7,729 nucleotides of DNA from Fontibacterium sp038145245 (GTDB lineage Bacteria; Pseudomonadota; Alphaproteobacteria; Pelagibacterales; Pelagibacteraceae), in the NCBI GenBank assembly GCA_038145245.1, contig JAYQPI010000037.1, forward strand, positions 1 to 7,729. Direction: 5' to 3'. The notes under the pieces are model-generated. The model was given only the letters and a program-made list of their open reading frames with translations, had not been told where the DNA came from and ran no database searches. Below are positions 1 to 6,310 of this stretch, one piece after another; position 1 is the stretch's first letter, and each line of letters begins with the position of its first letter. Made by a program: the position numbers and the translations under genes.

Positions 1-140
1 ATAAAAATTATCTCGCCCAGTATCGTGATATCTTTATAAAGAAAGAGAATATATTTTATAAAAGCATCGTTAATGGAAAAAAAAAGCATACATAAGATCA
101 TGTATAAAATCCCATTAAAATGATTATTATTAGAAATCAT
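1..140 (-). CDS. EamA/DMT-superfamily permease, N-terminal fragment (runs off window)
   Basis: Reading the minus strand from an ATG at 140-138 gives 46 codons with no stop before the left edge. The peptide begins MISNNNHFNG, enters a hydrophobic helix, and carries LFFSINDAFIKYI followed about ten residues later by GEIIF. This is the pattern of the first helix and start of the second helix of EamA-type drug/metabolite transporters, where a small residue, an Asp/Asn-Ala and a Lys in helix 1 are followed by a conserved G-x-I-x-F. These are ten-helix inner-membrane exporters or importers of small metabolites; the substrate cannot be told from this piece. An AAAG lies directly before the ATG, and internal ATGs at codons 14 and 18 are weaker choices because they would cut into helix 1. 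The gene is divergent from tctC. A plus-strand open frame over the same bases (3-95) is its shadow. The family call is fairly sure; the exact start is less so. Confidence 0.72.
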   Translation of the reverse strand, partial: MISNNNHFNGILYMILCMLFFSINDAFIKYILFLYKDITILGEIIF

Positions 141-166
141 CTTTAAGTTGATTATTTTATTTATTG

Positions 167-195
167 TTTAAAAACAAAATAATTTGCACTAAAAT
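167..195 (+). promoter_or_regulatory. Putative sigma70-type promoter of the tctCBA operon
   Basis: TTTAAA (167-172) and TAAAAT (190-195) are separated by 17 bp and match the -35 and -10 consensus at 4 and 5 of 6 positions. They would place the start of transcription near 202, about 20 nt before the tctC ATG, with an AAGAGA ribosome-binding-like stretch at 212-217. An inverted repeat, TTGTTT/AAACAA with a 2-nt loop (164-177), overlaps the -35 box and could be an operator. AT-rich DNA gives such matches by chance, so this is a candidate only. The 82-bp gap (141-222) must also hold the promoter of the divergent DMT permease. Confidence 0.35.
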
Positions 196-222
196 CTATA
201 AAAAACCAAAAAAGAGAAATAA

Positions 223-1203
223 ATGAAAATAAATCGTAGAAAATTTATGGCGTTTGCTGGCGTATCAGCCGCAGTATTAGGTATGTCAAATTGGTCGTCT
301 GCACAGTCAAAAGCAGTATTTGATAGCGTAAATATTTTTGTTCCAGCTGCTCCGGGCGGAGGTTGGGATGGACTTGCTCGATCAATTGAAGCGGCCTCAA
401 AATCATCAGGGTTAGTAAATACTTTTCAATTTGAAAATGTTGGAGGTGCAGGTGGAATGGTAGGCCTTCCAAAATTTGTAAGTGAAAAAAAGGGACAAGG
501 AAATACTATAATGATAGGTGGTTCAGTTATGGTTGGAGCAGGAATCACAAATAAGAGCCCAGTTACGATGAAGGATGTTGTTCCATTGGCTCGCCTTACA
601 GAAGAGGCCGGTGTATTAGTTGTTCCCACTTCTGGAAAAATCAAAAATTGGAATGATTTTGCTGCCGCAGTTAAAGCAAATCCAAAAGCAGTATCAGTTG
701 CTGGAGGTTCTGCAGGCGGAACAGATCATTTACTTTTAGGTCTAATAGTCAAAGCATTAGGTGCTGACGCAAGAAATGCAGCTTATGTTGCGTTTCAAGG
801 AGGTGGTCCTGCTAATGCTGCAATTCTTGGTGGTCAAGTATCAGCTGGAATTTCTGGTTACTCAGAATTTGAAGAACAGATTAAAGCTGGAAAAATGAAA
901 GCTTTAGCAGTTTCTGGAAATAAAAGAATACCCGGAGTTGATATACCAACATTAAAAGAGCTGGGCTTAAATGTAACAGCTGCTAACTGGAGAGGTGTTT
1001 TCGGAGCTCCAGGAATTAATAATGATCAAAAGAAAAAACTTGTTGATTTCTTGACTAAGTTGCATGCTACTGAAGCTTGGAAAAAAACTGTAGCAGAAAG
1101 AAAATGGACAGATGTGTTTTTGTCTGGACAGGCATTTGAAAAAGAAATTGATAAAAATATTAAAGAAACAGGTTTAATATTAAAAGATCTAGGCTTAGCT
1201 TGA
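223..1203 (+). CDS. tctC: Tripartite tricarboxylate transporter, periplasmic solute-binding protein TctC (Bug family)
   Basis: This 326-residue protein has the usual length for Bug/TctC receptors, which capture a carboxylate in the periplasm and hand it to TctAB. The N-terminus has an NRRKFM stretch followed by a hydrophobic core (about residues 10-21) and a likely cleavage after SSA at 25-27. The paired arginines resemble a Tat signal, though a Sec signal is also possible. The first strand and glycine-rich loop, VPAAPGGGWDGLAR (about 40-53), is the family hallmark that binds the ligand carboxylate, and GGSAGGTDHL (about 161-170) is the second conserved loop. The usual P-F in VPFPPGG is replaced by AA. 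It is first in the tctCBA operon, and its TGA stop overlaps the tctB start. The substrate may be citrate or another di- or tricarboxylate; the Bug family is too varied to say. It is divergent from a DMT permease. Confidence 0.93.
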   Translation: MKINRRKFMAFAGVSAAVLGMSNWSSAQSKAVFDSVNIFVPAAPGGGWDGLARSIEAASKSSGLVNTFQFENVGGAGGMVGLPKFVSEKKGQGNTIMIGGSVMVGAGITNKSPVTMKDVVPLARLTEEAGVLVVPTSGKIKNWNDFAAAVKANPKAVSVAGGSAGGTDHLLLGLIVKALGADARNAAYVAFQGGGPANAAILGGQVSAGISGYSEFEEQIKAGKMKALAVSGNKRIPGVDIPTLKELGLNVTAANWRGVFGAPGINNDQKKKLVDFLTKLHATEAWKKTVAERKWTDVFLSGQAFEKEIDKNIKETGLILKDLGLA

Positions 1204-1670
1204 GTGCTTTAAGATTTTCTTTAATATTATTTTTTTTGTGTGGACTTGCCATATGGCAAGTCACACAAATTCCAAAATCTACTTTATATGATGCTGTTGG
1301 AGCGTCTTTAGTTCCAAAGTTTGCCGTTAGTCTTTTTACCGTTTTTGTAATATTTTATGTTTATTATTCTTTTTTTAGATCAAAAGAACTACCTGATGTA
1401 GCTGATAATAAAAATGAAAAACCATTAAAAAATACCGTAAATCGTTTAAGTTATTTTTTGGGCGGTTTTTTTTTATTTATAATATTAGTTAAATTTTTTG
1501 GTTTTATTTTTTCAGGAACTGTATGTGGTGTATGTATATCAAAATCTTTTGATACAAAAATATCTTTTAAATCGTTAATAATAAATTTTTTTATTGTATC
1601 AAGTGTTTGGATTTTATTTTCGGTAGTACTCTCGGTAAATTTAGGACCTGCTTTTTATTTTAAAATATGA
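1200..1670 (+). CDS. tctB: Tripartite tricarboxylate transporter, small membrane subunit TctB
   Basis: This 156-residue hydrophobic protein matches the length and layout of TctB, the small four-helix subunit that pairs with TctA. Helices lie near residues 6-22, 40-58, 84-103 and 123-146, with a charged loop at about 60-80. The segment LYDAVGASLVPKF (29-41), between helices 1 and 2, resembles the conserved TctB loop with a small-residue/proline pattern. TctB sequences diverge strongly, so the call rests on size, topology and its place between tctC and tctA. The best start is TTG at 1200, which overlaps the tctC stop as TTGA. The nearest in-frame ATG lies inside helix 1 and would remove half of it. 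There is no clear Shine-Dalgarno, so translation is probably coupled to tctC. At the 3' end the ATG of tctA overlaps the tctB stop as ATGA. Confidence 0.85.
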   Translation: MSALRFSLILFFLCGLAIWQVTQIPKSTLYDAVGASLVPKFAVSLFTVFVIFYVYYSFFRSKELPDVADNKNEKPLKNTVNRLSYFLGGFFLFIILVKFFGFIFSGTVCGVCISKSFDTKISFKSLIINFFIVSSVWILFSVVLSVNLGPAFYFKI

Positions 1671-3178
1671 ACTATTTTGAACAGTTAATAAATGGTTTTA
1701 GCACGGCATTAAGTCCATCAATTTTAATTTATGGATTTGCAGGATGCCTAGCTGGAACTTTAGTTGGCGTTCTTCCTGGAATTGGACCCGCATTAACAAT
1801 TGCGTTGCTTTTACCGTTAACTTTTAAAGCCCCAGCTGTTGCAATGTTTGTACTGTTTGCAGGAATTTATTATGGAGGAATGTACGGAGGTTCAACAACA
1901 GCTATACTTCTTAATACTCCTGGAGAGTCATCAAGCGTTGTAACTTCCCTTGAAGGAAATAAGATGGCAAGACGTGGTTTAGCAGGTCAAGCCTTAGCAA
2001 CAGCAGCTATCGGTAGTTTTGTTGCAGGAACAATCGGGACTATTGCTCTTACTTTTTTTGCTCCAATTGTTGTTAAGGTGGCGTTAACGTTTGGTCCAGC
2101 AGAATACTTTAGTTTAATGGTTTTGGCTGCAGTCTCAGTAACAGCCGTTTTAGGAAATTCAGTTATTCGTGGAATGATTAGCCTAAGTTTAGGTCTTATT
2201 ATTGGTTTAGTTGGAATTGATCTTCAGTCTGGACAACCAAGATTTACTTTTGGTGGAATTATGGAACTATTAAATGGAGTTGAAGTTACCGTTGCTGTTG
2301 TTGGATTGTTTGCTGTTGGAGATGCATTGTTTTTAGCATGGCAAGGAAGAGAAAAAAGTAAAAAGACTGTAATTATTTCTCCCAAAAATAAGTGGTACAA
2401 TTGGATGAGAAAAGAAGATTGGAAAAGAAGTTGGAAGCCTTGGCTACGCGGTTCTTTTTATGGCTTTTTTATTGGAGCGTTACCGACAGGAGGCGCGGAG
2501 GTTCCAACTTTATTAAGTTATTACACAGAAAAAAAACTTTCCAAAAAACCTAAGGAGTTTGGAAAGGGAGCAATTGAGGGGGTTGCAGGACCAGAAGCTG
2601 CAAATAATGCGGCCGCTGCTGGTGTATTGATGCCATTATTAACTTTAGGGATACCAACTTCGGCAACTGCGGCTGTGTTATTATCAGCTTTTGAATCTTA
2701 TGGTATTAGATCAGGACCAACTTTATTAACTCAGCAGTCAAATTTAGTTTGGACGTTAATTGCAAGCCTTTATATTGGCAATGTAATCTTATTAATACTT
2801 AATTACCCGCTTGTTGGAATTTGGGTAAAAATACTTAAGATACCTTCGCAATGGCTTTATGTCGGAGTAATAATTATTTCTTCAGCCGGAGTTTATGGAA
2901 ACGGACGATCTTCTTTTGACTTGGCTTTATTGCTCTTTTTTGGCTTGATTGGTTATTTTTTTAGAAGGTTTGATTTTCCAGCAGCTCCACTAATTATTGG
3001 TTTAATCTTAGGTCCTATTGCAGAACAATCATTAAGACAGGCTTTAATTATTGGAATGGGTGAATGGACAACATTTATAACAAGACCTATTTCCGCAACT
3101 ATACTTTTTATAGCATTTACTTTATTTTTAAGTCCTTTTCTAATAAATTTTTATAGCAAAAGAAGAAAAGTAAGGTAA
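1667..3178 (+). CDS. tctA: Tripartite tricarboxylate transporter, large membrane subunit TctA
   Basis: The 503-residue protein is a full-length TctA, the large multi-helix channel subunit (usually about 500 residues, 10-12 helices) that drives secondary, ion-coupled uptake of the solute delivered by TctC. The family signatures are all present: GTLVGVLPGIGP at 30-41, GIYYGGMYGGSTTAILLNTPGE at about 66-87, and a second inverted copy with GALPTGGAEVPTLLSY (270-285) and AGPEAANNAA (307-316) leading into LGIPTSATAAVLLSAF (327-342). The two halves share a glycine/proline-rich re-entrant motif, as expected for this fold. In the second half, LPTGG stands where LPGxG or LPGAG is commoner, a small variation. 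The gene starts with an ATGA overlap with tctB, indicating translational coupling. It ends with a charged RRKVR tail and is followed after 10 nt by a small basic gene. Confidence 0.95.
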   Translation: MNYFEQLINGFSTALSPSILIYGFAGCLAGTLVGVLPGIGPALTIALLLPLTFKAPAVAMFVLFAGIYYGGMYGGSTTAILLNTPGESSSVVTSLEGNKMARRGLAGQALATAAIGSFVAGTIGTIALTFFAPIVVKVALTFGPAEYFSLMVLAAVSVTAVLGNSVIRGMISLSLGLIIGLVGIDLQSGQPRFTFGGIMELLNGVEVTVAVVGLFAVGDALFLAWQGREKSKKTVIISPKNKWYNWMRKEDWKRSWKPWLRGSFYGFFIGALPTGGAEVPTLLSYYTEKKLSKKPKEFGKGAIEGVAGPEAANNAAAAGVLMPLLTLGIPTSATAAVLLSAFESYGIRSGPTLLTQQSNLVWTLIASLYIGNVILLILNYPLVGIWVKILKIPSQWLYVGVIIISSAGVYGNGRSSFDLALLLFFGLIGYFFRRFDFPAAPLIIGLILGPIAEQSLRQALIIGMGEWTTFITRPISATILFIAFTLFLSPFLINFYSKRRKVR

Positions 3179-3188
3179 TTTAAATATT

Positions 3189-3275
3189 ATGGGAAAGAGT
3201 CGCGATACAAGAAAAGAAAAAAAGAAACCAAAGAGTACAGCTCCAAAAGAGTCTAGATCAAAAAAACAGTACTAA
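3189..3275 (+). CDS. Small, highly basic protein (28 aa) beginning MGKSRD
   Basis: An ATG at 3189, 10 nt after the tctA stop, opens a 28-codon frame ending in TAA at 3273-3275. The product starts MGKSRDTRKEKKK and continues as a chain rich in Lys, Arg, Ser and Pro with no hydrophobic core, so it is probably disordered and may bind nucleic acid. I recall short uncharacterised proteobacterial proteins starting M-(G/A)-K-S-R-D-x-R-K-E with a similar lysine tail; that resemblance, together with the higher-GC codons here (AGT CGC GAT), makes it a likely real gene rather than noise. Its function is unknown to me. It is probably co-transcribed with tctCBA, since a terminator-like structure follows it directly, but its job need not be linked to transport. 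No Shine-Dalgarno is visible. Confidence 0.6.
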   Translation: MGKSRDTRKEKKKPKSTAPKESRSKKQY

Positions 3276-3299
3276 GTTTTAAAATTAGGCTTTTTTTTT
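3272..3299 (+). terminator. Probable intrinsic terminator of the tctCBA-small ORF unit
   Basis: CTAA (3272-3275) and TTAG (3285-3288) flank a T4/A4 core and can form a short hairpin with one internal G-A mismatch. It is followed by GC and a run of nine Ts (3291-3299). The stem is AT-rich and weak, but the T run is the longest in the neighbourhood and lies exactly between two transcription units. Confidence 0.45.
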
Positions 3300-3311
3300 A
3301 ATCGAATTCAT

Positions 3312-3334
3312 TATAGGTAGTAGCTAAACCTATA
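3312..3334. repeat. 7-bp inverted repeat upstream of mgtE
   Basis: TATAGGT (3312-3318) and ACCTATA (3328-3334) form a perfect inverted repeat around a 9-nt spacer, and end 12 nt before the mgtE ATG. In RNA it would be a 7-bp hairpin next to the ribosome-binding region; in DNA it could be an operator. The leader is too short to hold an M-box Mg2+ riboswitch. Whether it has a function is inference. Confidence 0.3.
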
Positions 3335-3346
3335 TGTGAGATTTTC

Positions 3347-4726
3347 ATGCCCCAAGAAGCTAATCAAACTTCTAAAGTTAGAACAGGGCATGTTTTCACT
3401 GAAGAACAAATTAATACTTTAACCGAAAATATTAGGCAGAATAATTTTATCTCTGTTCATAAGTTATTAGATAAATATCATCCAGCGGATGTTGCTGATT
3501 TAGTCAAAATATTACCGAATGAAGCGCAAATAAAATTATTTAGTCACAAATCTGCAGATTTAAATCCTGAAGTCGTCCTAGGATTATCTGATACTTTGCA
3601 AAAAGAGATATTAGAACAGCTTTCTCCAGATACAATTTCTGCAATAGTAAAAGAATTAGAATCAGACGATGCTTTTCAAATTATAGAAAATGTTCCTGAA
3701 GAATTTCAAAATCAAATTTTAAGCAATCTACCGCAAAAAGATCAAAATTTTTTTAGATTGGGTTTAAAATATCCAAAAGACTCAGCTGCAAGAATTATGC
3801 AGAGAGAATTTGTAATGATTGATCTAGATTGGACCGTTGGTCAAACTATGGATTTTTTAAGAGATTCAACAGATTTACCTGAACAGTTCTTAGAAATTTT
3901 CGTCGTCGATAAAGATAGAAAGCCTATCGGTAATGCATCTATCTCAAATATTTTAAGATCAGATCCAAATGTAAAAGTTAAAGACTTGGTAGCAGAGAAT
4001 AAAACTTTTATTCCAGCTGAACTTGATAAGGAAAAAGTGGGAAATATTTTCACCCAATACAATTTAGTTTCCGCTGGTGTTGTTGATAAAGAGCAAAAAT
4101 TAATCGGAGTGATAACAGGGGATGATGTTGTGACAATTGTTAAAGAAGAAGCTGTTGAAGATGCTCTAAGATTAGGAGGAATTGGAGCTGCAGAAGATAT
4201 AACCGACAATCCTGTTGAGACATCTAAAAATAGATTCTTATGGTTATTTATTAATTTAATTACTGCAGTTTTAGCTTCATTTGTTATTGGAATTTTTGAA
4301 AATACAATTCAAAAAGTTATTGCTCTTGCAGTATTAATGCCAATCGTAGCTTCAATGGGAGGAAATGCTGCAACACAAACATTAACAGTTACAATTCAAT
4401 TAATTGCTTCCCAGCAATTGAATGTAAAGAATGTAATGAAAATTATTAATAGAGAAGTAGTTACAGGTCTTCTAAATGGATTAATATTCGCATTAATTAT
4501 TGGAGTGTTTGTATATTTCTGGTTTCATGATTTAAAGATAGCCATCCTTATTGGCGCAGCGATGCTTGTGAATTTAACTGTAGCTGGCTTAGCTGGAATT
4601 GCTATCCCAGTGACATTAAATAAAATGAAGATAGATCCTGCTATTTCTGCAACTGTTTTTGTAACAACCGTTACAGATGTTGTAGGCTTTTTTGCCTTTC
4701 TTGGAATAGCTAGTTTGTTTGTTTAA
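3347..4726 (+). CDS. mgtE: Magnesium transporter MgtE
   Basis: The 459-residue protein has the full MgtE layout. An acidic-helical MgtE N domain (about 20-140) is followed by two CBS domains (about 146-265; SAARIMQREFV begins the first and GVVDKEQKLIGVITGDD lies in the second), a connecting helix rich in Glu/Asp, and a five-helix membrane domain (about 295-459). The pore signature MPIVASMGGNAATQT is at 331-345. The last helix carries TTVTDVVGFF, with Asp444 in the place of the pore-lining Asp432 of Thermus MgtE. In the family, the soluble domains sense cytosolic Mg2+ and close the dimeric channel when Mg2+ is plentiful. The ATG at 3347 has a weak GTGAG stretch before it. The gene is preceded by a terminator and an inverted repeat, so it is probably transcribed alone. 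Its TAA overlaps the convergent rlmJ stop by 4 bp. Confidence 0.95.
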   Translation: MPQEANQTSKVRTGHVFTEEQINTLTENIRQNNFISVHKLLDKYHPADVADLVKILPNEAQIKLFSHKSADLNPEVVLGLSDTLQKEILEQLSPDTISAIVKELESDDAFQIIENVPEEFQNQILSNLPQKDQNFFRLGLKYPKDSAARIMQREFVMIDLDWTVGQTMDFLRDSTDLPEQFLEIFVVDKDRKPIGNASISNILRSDPNVKVKDLVAENKTFIPAELDKEKVGNIFTQYNLVSAGVVDKEQKLIGVITGDDVVTIVKEEAVEDALRLGGIGAAEDITDNPVETSKNRFLWLFINLITAVLASFVIGIFENTIQKVIALAVLMPIVASMGGNAATQTLTVTIQLIASQQLNVKNVMKIINREVVTGLLNGLIFALIIGVFVYFWFHDLKIAILIGAAMLVNLTVAGLAGIAIPVTLNKMKIDPAISATVFVTTVTDVVGFFAFLGIASLFV

Positions 4727-5559
4727 TTAATACTGTTTTTAAATATTAATTTAGAACAATCATCAGATTTTTTTAACTGGTCAAAAATAATTTTTAAACT
4801 ATTTTTGATATCTTTTTCTATTGACCAAGGACAATTAATTATAAATAACCCGCTTCCCTGCATTCCATGACTAGAGTTGTCCGTAATCATTTCAATGTGG
4901 GATAGATTTTTATAATTTTCTTTTTGAATATTTAGAACAAATTTTTCAGCTTTTTTGTTATTTAATACAGGATACCAAACAATATAAACTCCAAGAGGAA
5001 ATTTTTTATAACAATCCGATAACATTTTTAATACTTTTTCATATTCGTCTTTAATCTCATAAGATGGATCAATAAGTATTACTGCACGCTTTTCCTTTGG
5101 TGGAAGTAGTTTAATAAGCCTTATGTAACTATCTTCATTTTCAATAGTTATTCTTAAATCATCTATAAAGTTTTTTTTGAGATTTAAAAATTCATTAGGA
5201 TGTAATTCAAGAAAATGAAGCTTATCATTTGCTCTTAGACTTTTAGCAGCAAGATAACACGAACCAGGATATATCTTAAGATCTGAATTAAGATTTATCG
5301 ATTTTATTATTTTTAAATAAATATTTAAAAAAATATCATTATTTTTTACGTTAAATATTTTTTCTATACCATGAAGATATTCTTTATTTTTTTGCATATA
5401 GGGATCAGAAACAGAATATTTTCCTGCACCTGAATGACAATCAATAAAAATAAAATTTTTATTTTTTTTCTTTACATAATCTAGAACGTAAAGAAGTGTA
5501 AAATGTTTCAACACATCCGCTGCATTCCCAGCGTGATATCCGTGCCTGTAGCTCAGCAT
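4723..5559 (-). CDS. rlmJ: 23S rRNA (adenine-2030-N6)-methyltransferase RlmJ
   Basis: At 278 residues this is almost the same length as E. coli RlmJ (280). The N-terminus MLSYRHGYHAGNAADVLKH is the RlmJ hallmark. The SAM-binding motif follows as FIDCHSGAGKYS (38-49), and LELHPNEF (118-124) is the strand that holds the ribose of SAM. The catalytic tetrad is DPSY at 164-167, where D/NPP(Y/F) is the usual form; the Asp falls at the same number as in E. coli. Later segments GVYIVWYPV (about 190-198) and HGMQGSGLFIINCPW also match the family. The enzyme makes m6A at 23S rRNA position 2030 (E. coli numbering) before 50S assembly. It lies 1 nt downstream of a HIT gene on the same strand, so it is probably in one transcript with it, and its 3' end overlaps mgtE by 4 bp. 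Confidence 0.93.
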   Translation of the reverse strand: MLSYRHGYHAGNAADVLKHFTLLYVLDYVKKKNKNFIFIDCHSGAGKYSVSDPYMQKNKEYLHGIEKIFNVKNNDIFLNIYLKIIKSINLNSDLKIYPGSCYLAAKSLRANDKLHFLELHPNEFLNLKKNFIDDLRITIENEDSYIRLIKLLPPKEKRAVILIDPSYEIKDEYEKVLKMLSDCYKKFPLGVYIVWYPVLNNKKAEKFVLNIQKENYKNLSHIEMITDNSSHGMQGSGLFIINCPWSIEKDIKNSLKIIFDQLKKSDDCSKLIFKNSIN

Positions 5560-5560
5560 A

Positions 5561-5956
5561 TTAAATAAGTTTTTGAATTTTTTTTATAGTTTCGGTTAAT
5601 TGTGATTTTTTATAAGGCTTTCCTTTAACGACCCAAACCGAAAGTGGCCATGAACTGTCTTTTTTATTTCTTGCAATAATATGAATATGTAGTTGGGGTA
5701 TAATATTTCCAACTTTTTCCACATTTAAATTGAAAGCATTAAAAGTTTTTTTCATAACTCTACTGCAATAATCAATTTCTTCCATAAGTTTTATTTGATC
5801 TTTTTTATTTAAGTCTAATATTTGTCTAATGTTCTTTCTTTTTGGAATAAGAATGAGCCAAGGAAATTTAGCATTATCCATCAATCGGGCTGTACATAAG
5901 TTCAGATCGGCTACAGAATGAGTAGTTTTGAGTAATTTTTTGTGTAATTTAAACAT
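5561..5956 (-). CDS. HIT-domain protein (nucleotide hydrolase/transferase-like), Q-x-H-x-H variant
   Basis: This 131-residue protein has the fold features of the histidine-triad superfamily: a start FKLHKKL and a segment PWLILIPKR (32-40), which is the nucleotide-binding strand, then helices and the triad region NIIPQLHIHIIAR (84-96). The canonical H-phi-H-phi-H-phi-phi reads Q88-L-H90-I-H92-I-I here, so the first His is Gln while the two that do the chemistry remain. I recall a proteobacterial HIT branch with PQLH(V/I)H followed by a W-P-(x)-V-W stretch, and SSWPLSVWVV (101-110) fits this. Family members hydrolyse or transfer nucleoside phosphates; the substrate here is unknown. It is first in a two-gene unit with rlmJ and divergent from the MazG-like gene, with only 27 bp between the two start codons. 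Confidence 0.88.
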   Translation of the reverse strand: MFKLHKKLLKTTHSVADLNLCTARLMDNAKFPWLILIPKRKNIRQILDLNKKDQIKLMEEIDYCSRVMKKTFNAFNLNVEKVGNIIPQLHIHIIARNKKDSSWPLSVWVVKGKPYKKSQLTETIKKIQKLI

Positions 5957-5967
5957 GCAATTAAATT

Positions 5968-5979
5968 AAATAGCTATTT
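5968..5979. promoter_or_regulatory. 12-bp perfect palindrome in the HIT/MazG-like divergent gap
   Basis: AAATAGCTATTT reads the same on both strands and lies within the 27-bp gap between the HIT start (5956) and the MazG-like start (5984). A shared operator or the overlap of two divergent -10 regions are both possible; both transcripts must have very short leaders or promoters reaching into the other gene. The eleven bases TTAAATAGCTA (5966-5976) recur at 7371-7381 in the other short divergent gap of the window. Confidence 0.3.
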
Positions 5980-5983
5980 TGTT

Positions 5984-6310
5984 ATGAATTTAAAGAAAAT
6001 TAATCAAAAAATTAAAAACTTTGTAAAAGAAAGAGATTGGGATCAGTTTCATTCGCCTAAAAATCTATCTATGGCTTTATCGGTAGAAGTATCAGAGCTT
6101 GTTGAGATTTTTCAGTGGTTAAAAGAAAGTGATCTAAAAAAAGTAGATAAGGAAAAAGTAGCAGATGAGATTGCTGATATATTTTTTTATTTATTAAGAA
6201 TTTCTCAAAAAATGAATATTGATATTGAGAAAAGCTTTTACGCAAAATTAAAAAAAAATGTTATAAAATATCCTGTGTCTTTATCTAGGGGAAACAGCCA
6301 AAAAAGATAA
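5984..6310 (+). CDS. MazG-like nucleotide pyrophosphohydrolase
   Basis: The 108-residue, all-helical protein matches the small single-domain MazG-like/dCTPase (RS21-C6) type rather than the two-domain MazG. The metal-binding signature is visible as E35-V-S-E38 in LSVEVSELVEIFQW and D61-E62-I-A-D65 in ADEIADIFFYLL, together giving the E-x-x-E...E-x-x-D pattern that holds Mg2+. WDQFHSPKNLSMAL (19-32) is the preceding helix with the conserved H-S/T-P-K-N-L. The end KLKKNVIKYP (88-97) matches the conserved K-x-x-x-N-x-x-K-Y-P tail that contacts the nucleotide. Such enzymes split dNTPs or NTPs to NMP and pyrophosphate, cleaning the pool of unwanted or modified nucleotides; the exact base preference is unknown. 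The next gene starts within its stop codon (TAATG), so the two are translationally coupled. Confidence 0.9.
   Translation: MNLKKINQKIKNFVKERDWDQFHSPKNLSMALSVEVSELVEIFQWLKESDLKKVDKEKVADEIADIFFYLLRISQKMNIDIEKSFYAKLKKNVIKYPVSLSRGNSQKR

Noticed and set aside
3..95. Plus-strand open frame at the left edge (KNYLAQYRDIFIKKEN...), as the 3' end of an upstream gene
   Set aside because: The minus strand over the same bases encodes a convincing EamA/DMT first helix with a start codon at 140, so the plus-strand frame is its shadow.
245..644. Minus-strand frames over tctC
   Set aside because: They lie wholly opposite a strongly conserved TctC frame and show no recognisable family or start context.
3276..3346. 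M-box or other Mg2+ riboswitch in front of mgtE
   Set aside because: Only 71 nt remain after the small gene, already holding a terminator; no M-box-like multi-helix fold is visible and the known element is more than twice as long.
3841..4209. 122-codon minus-strand frame inside mgtE
   Set aside because: Serine/threonine/leucine-rich antisense of the CBS region; mgtE matches its family along the whole length here.
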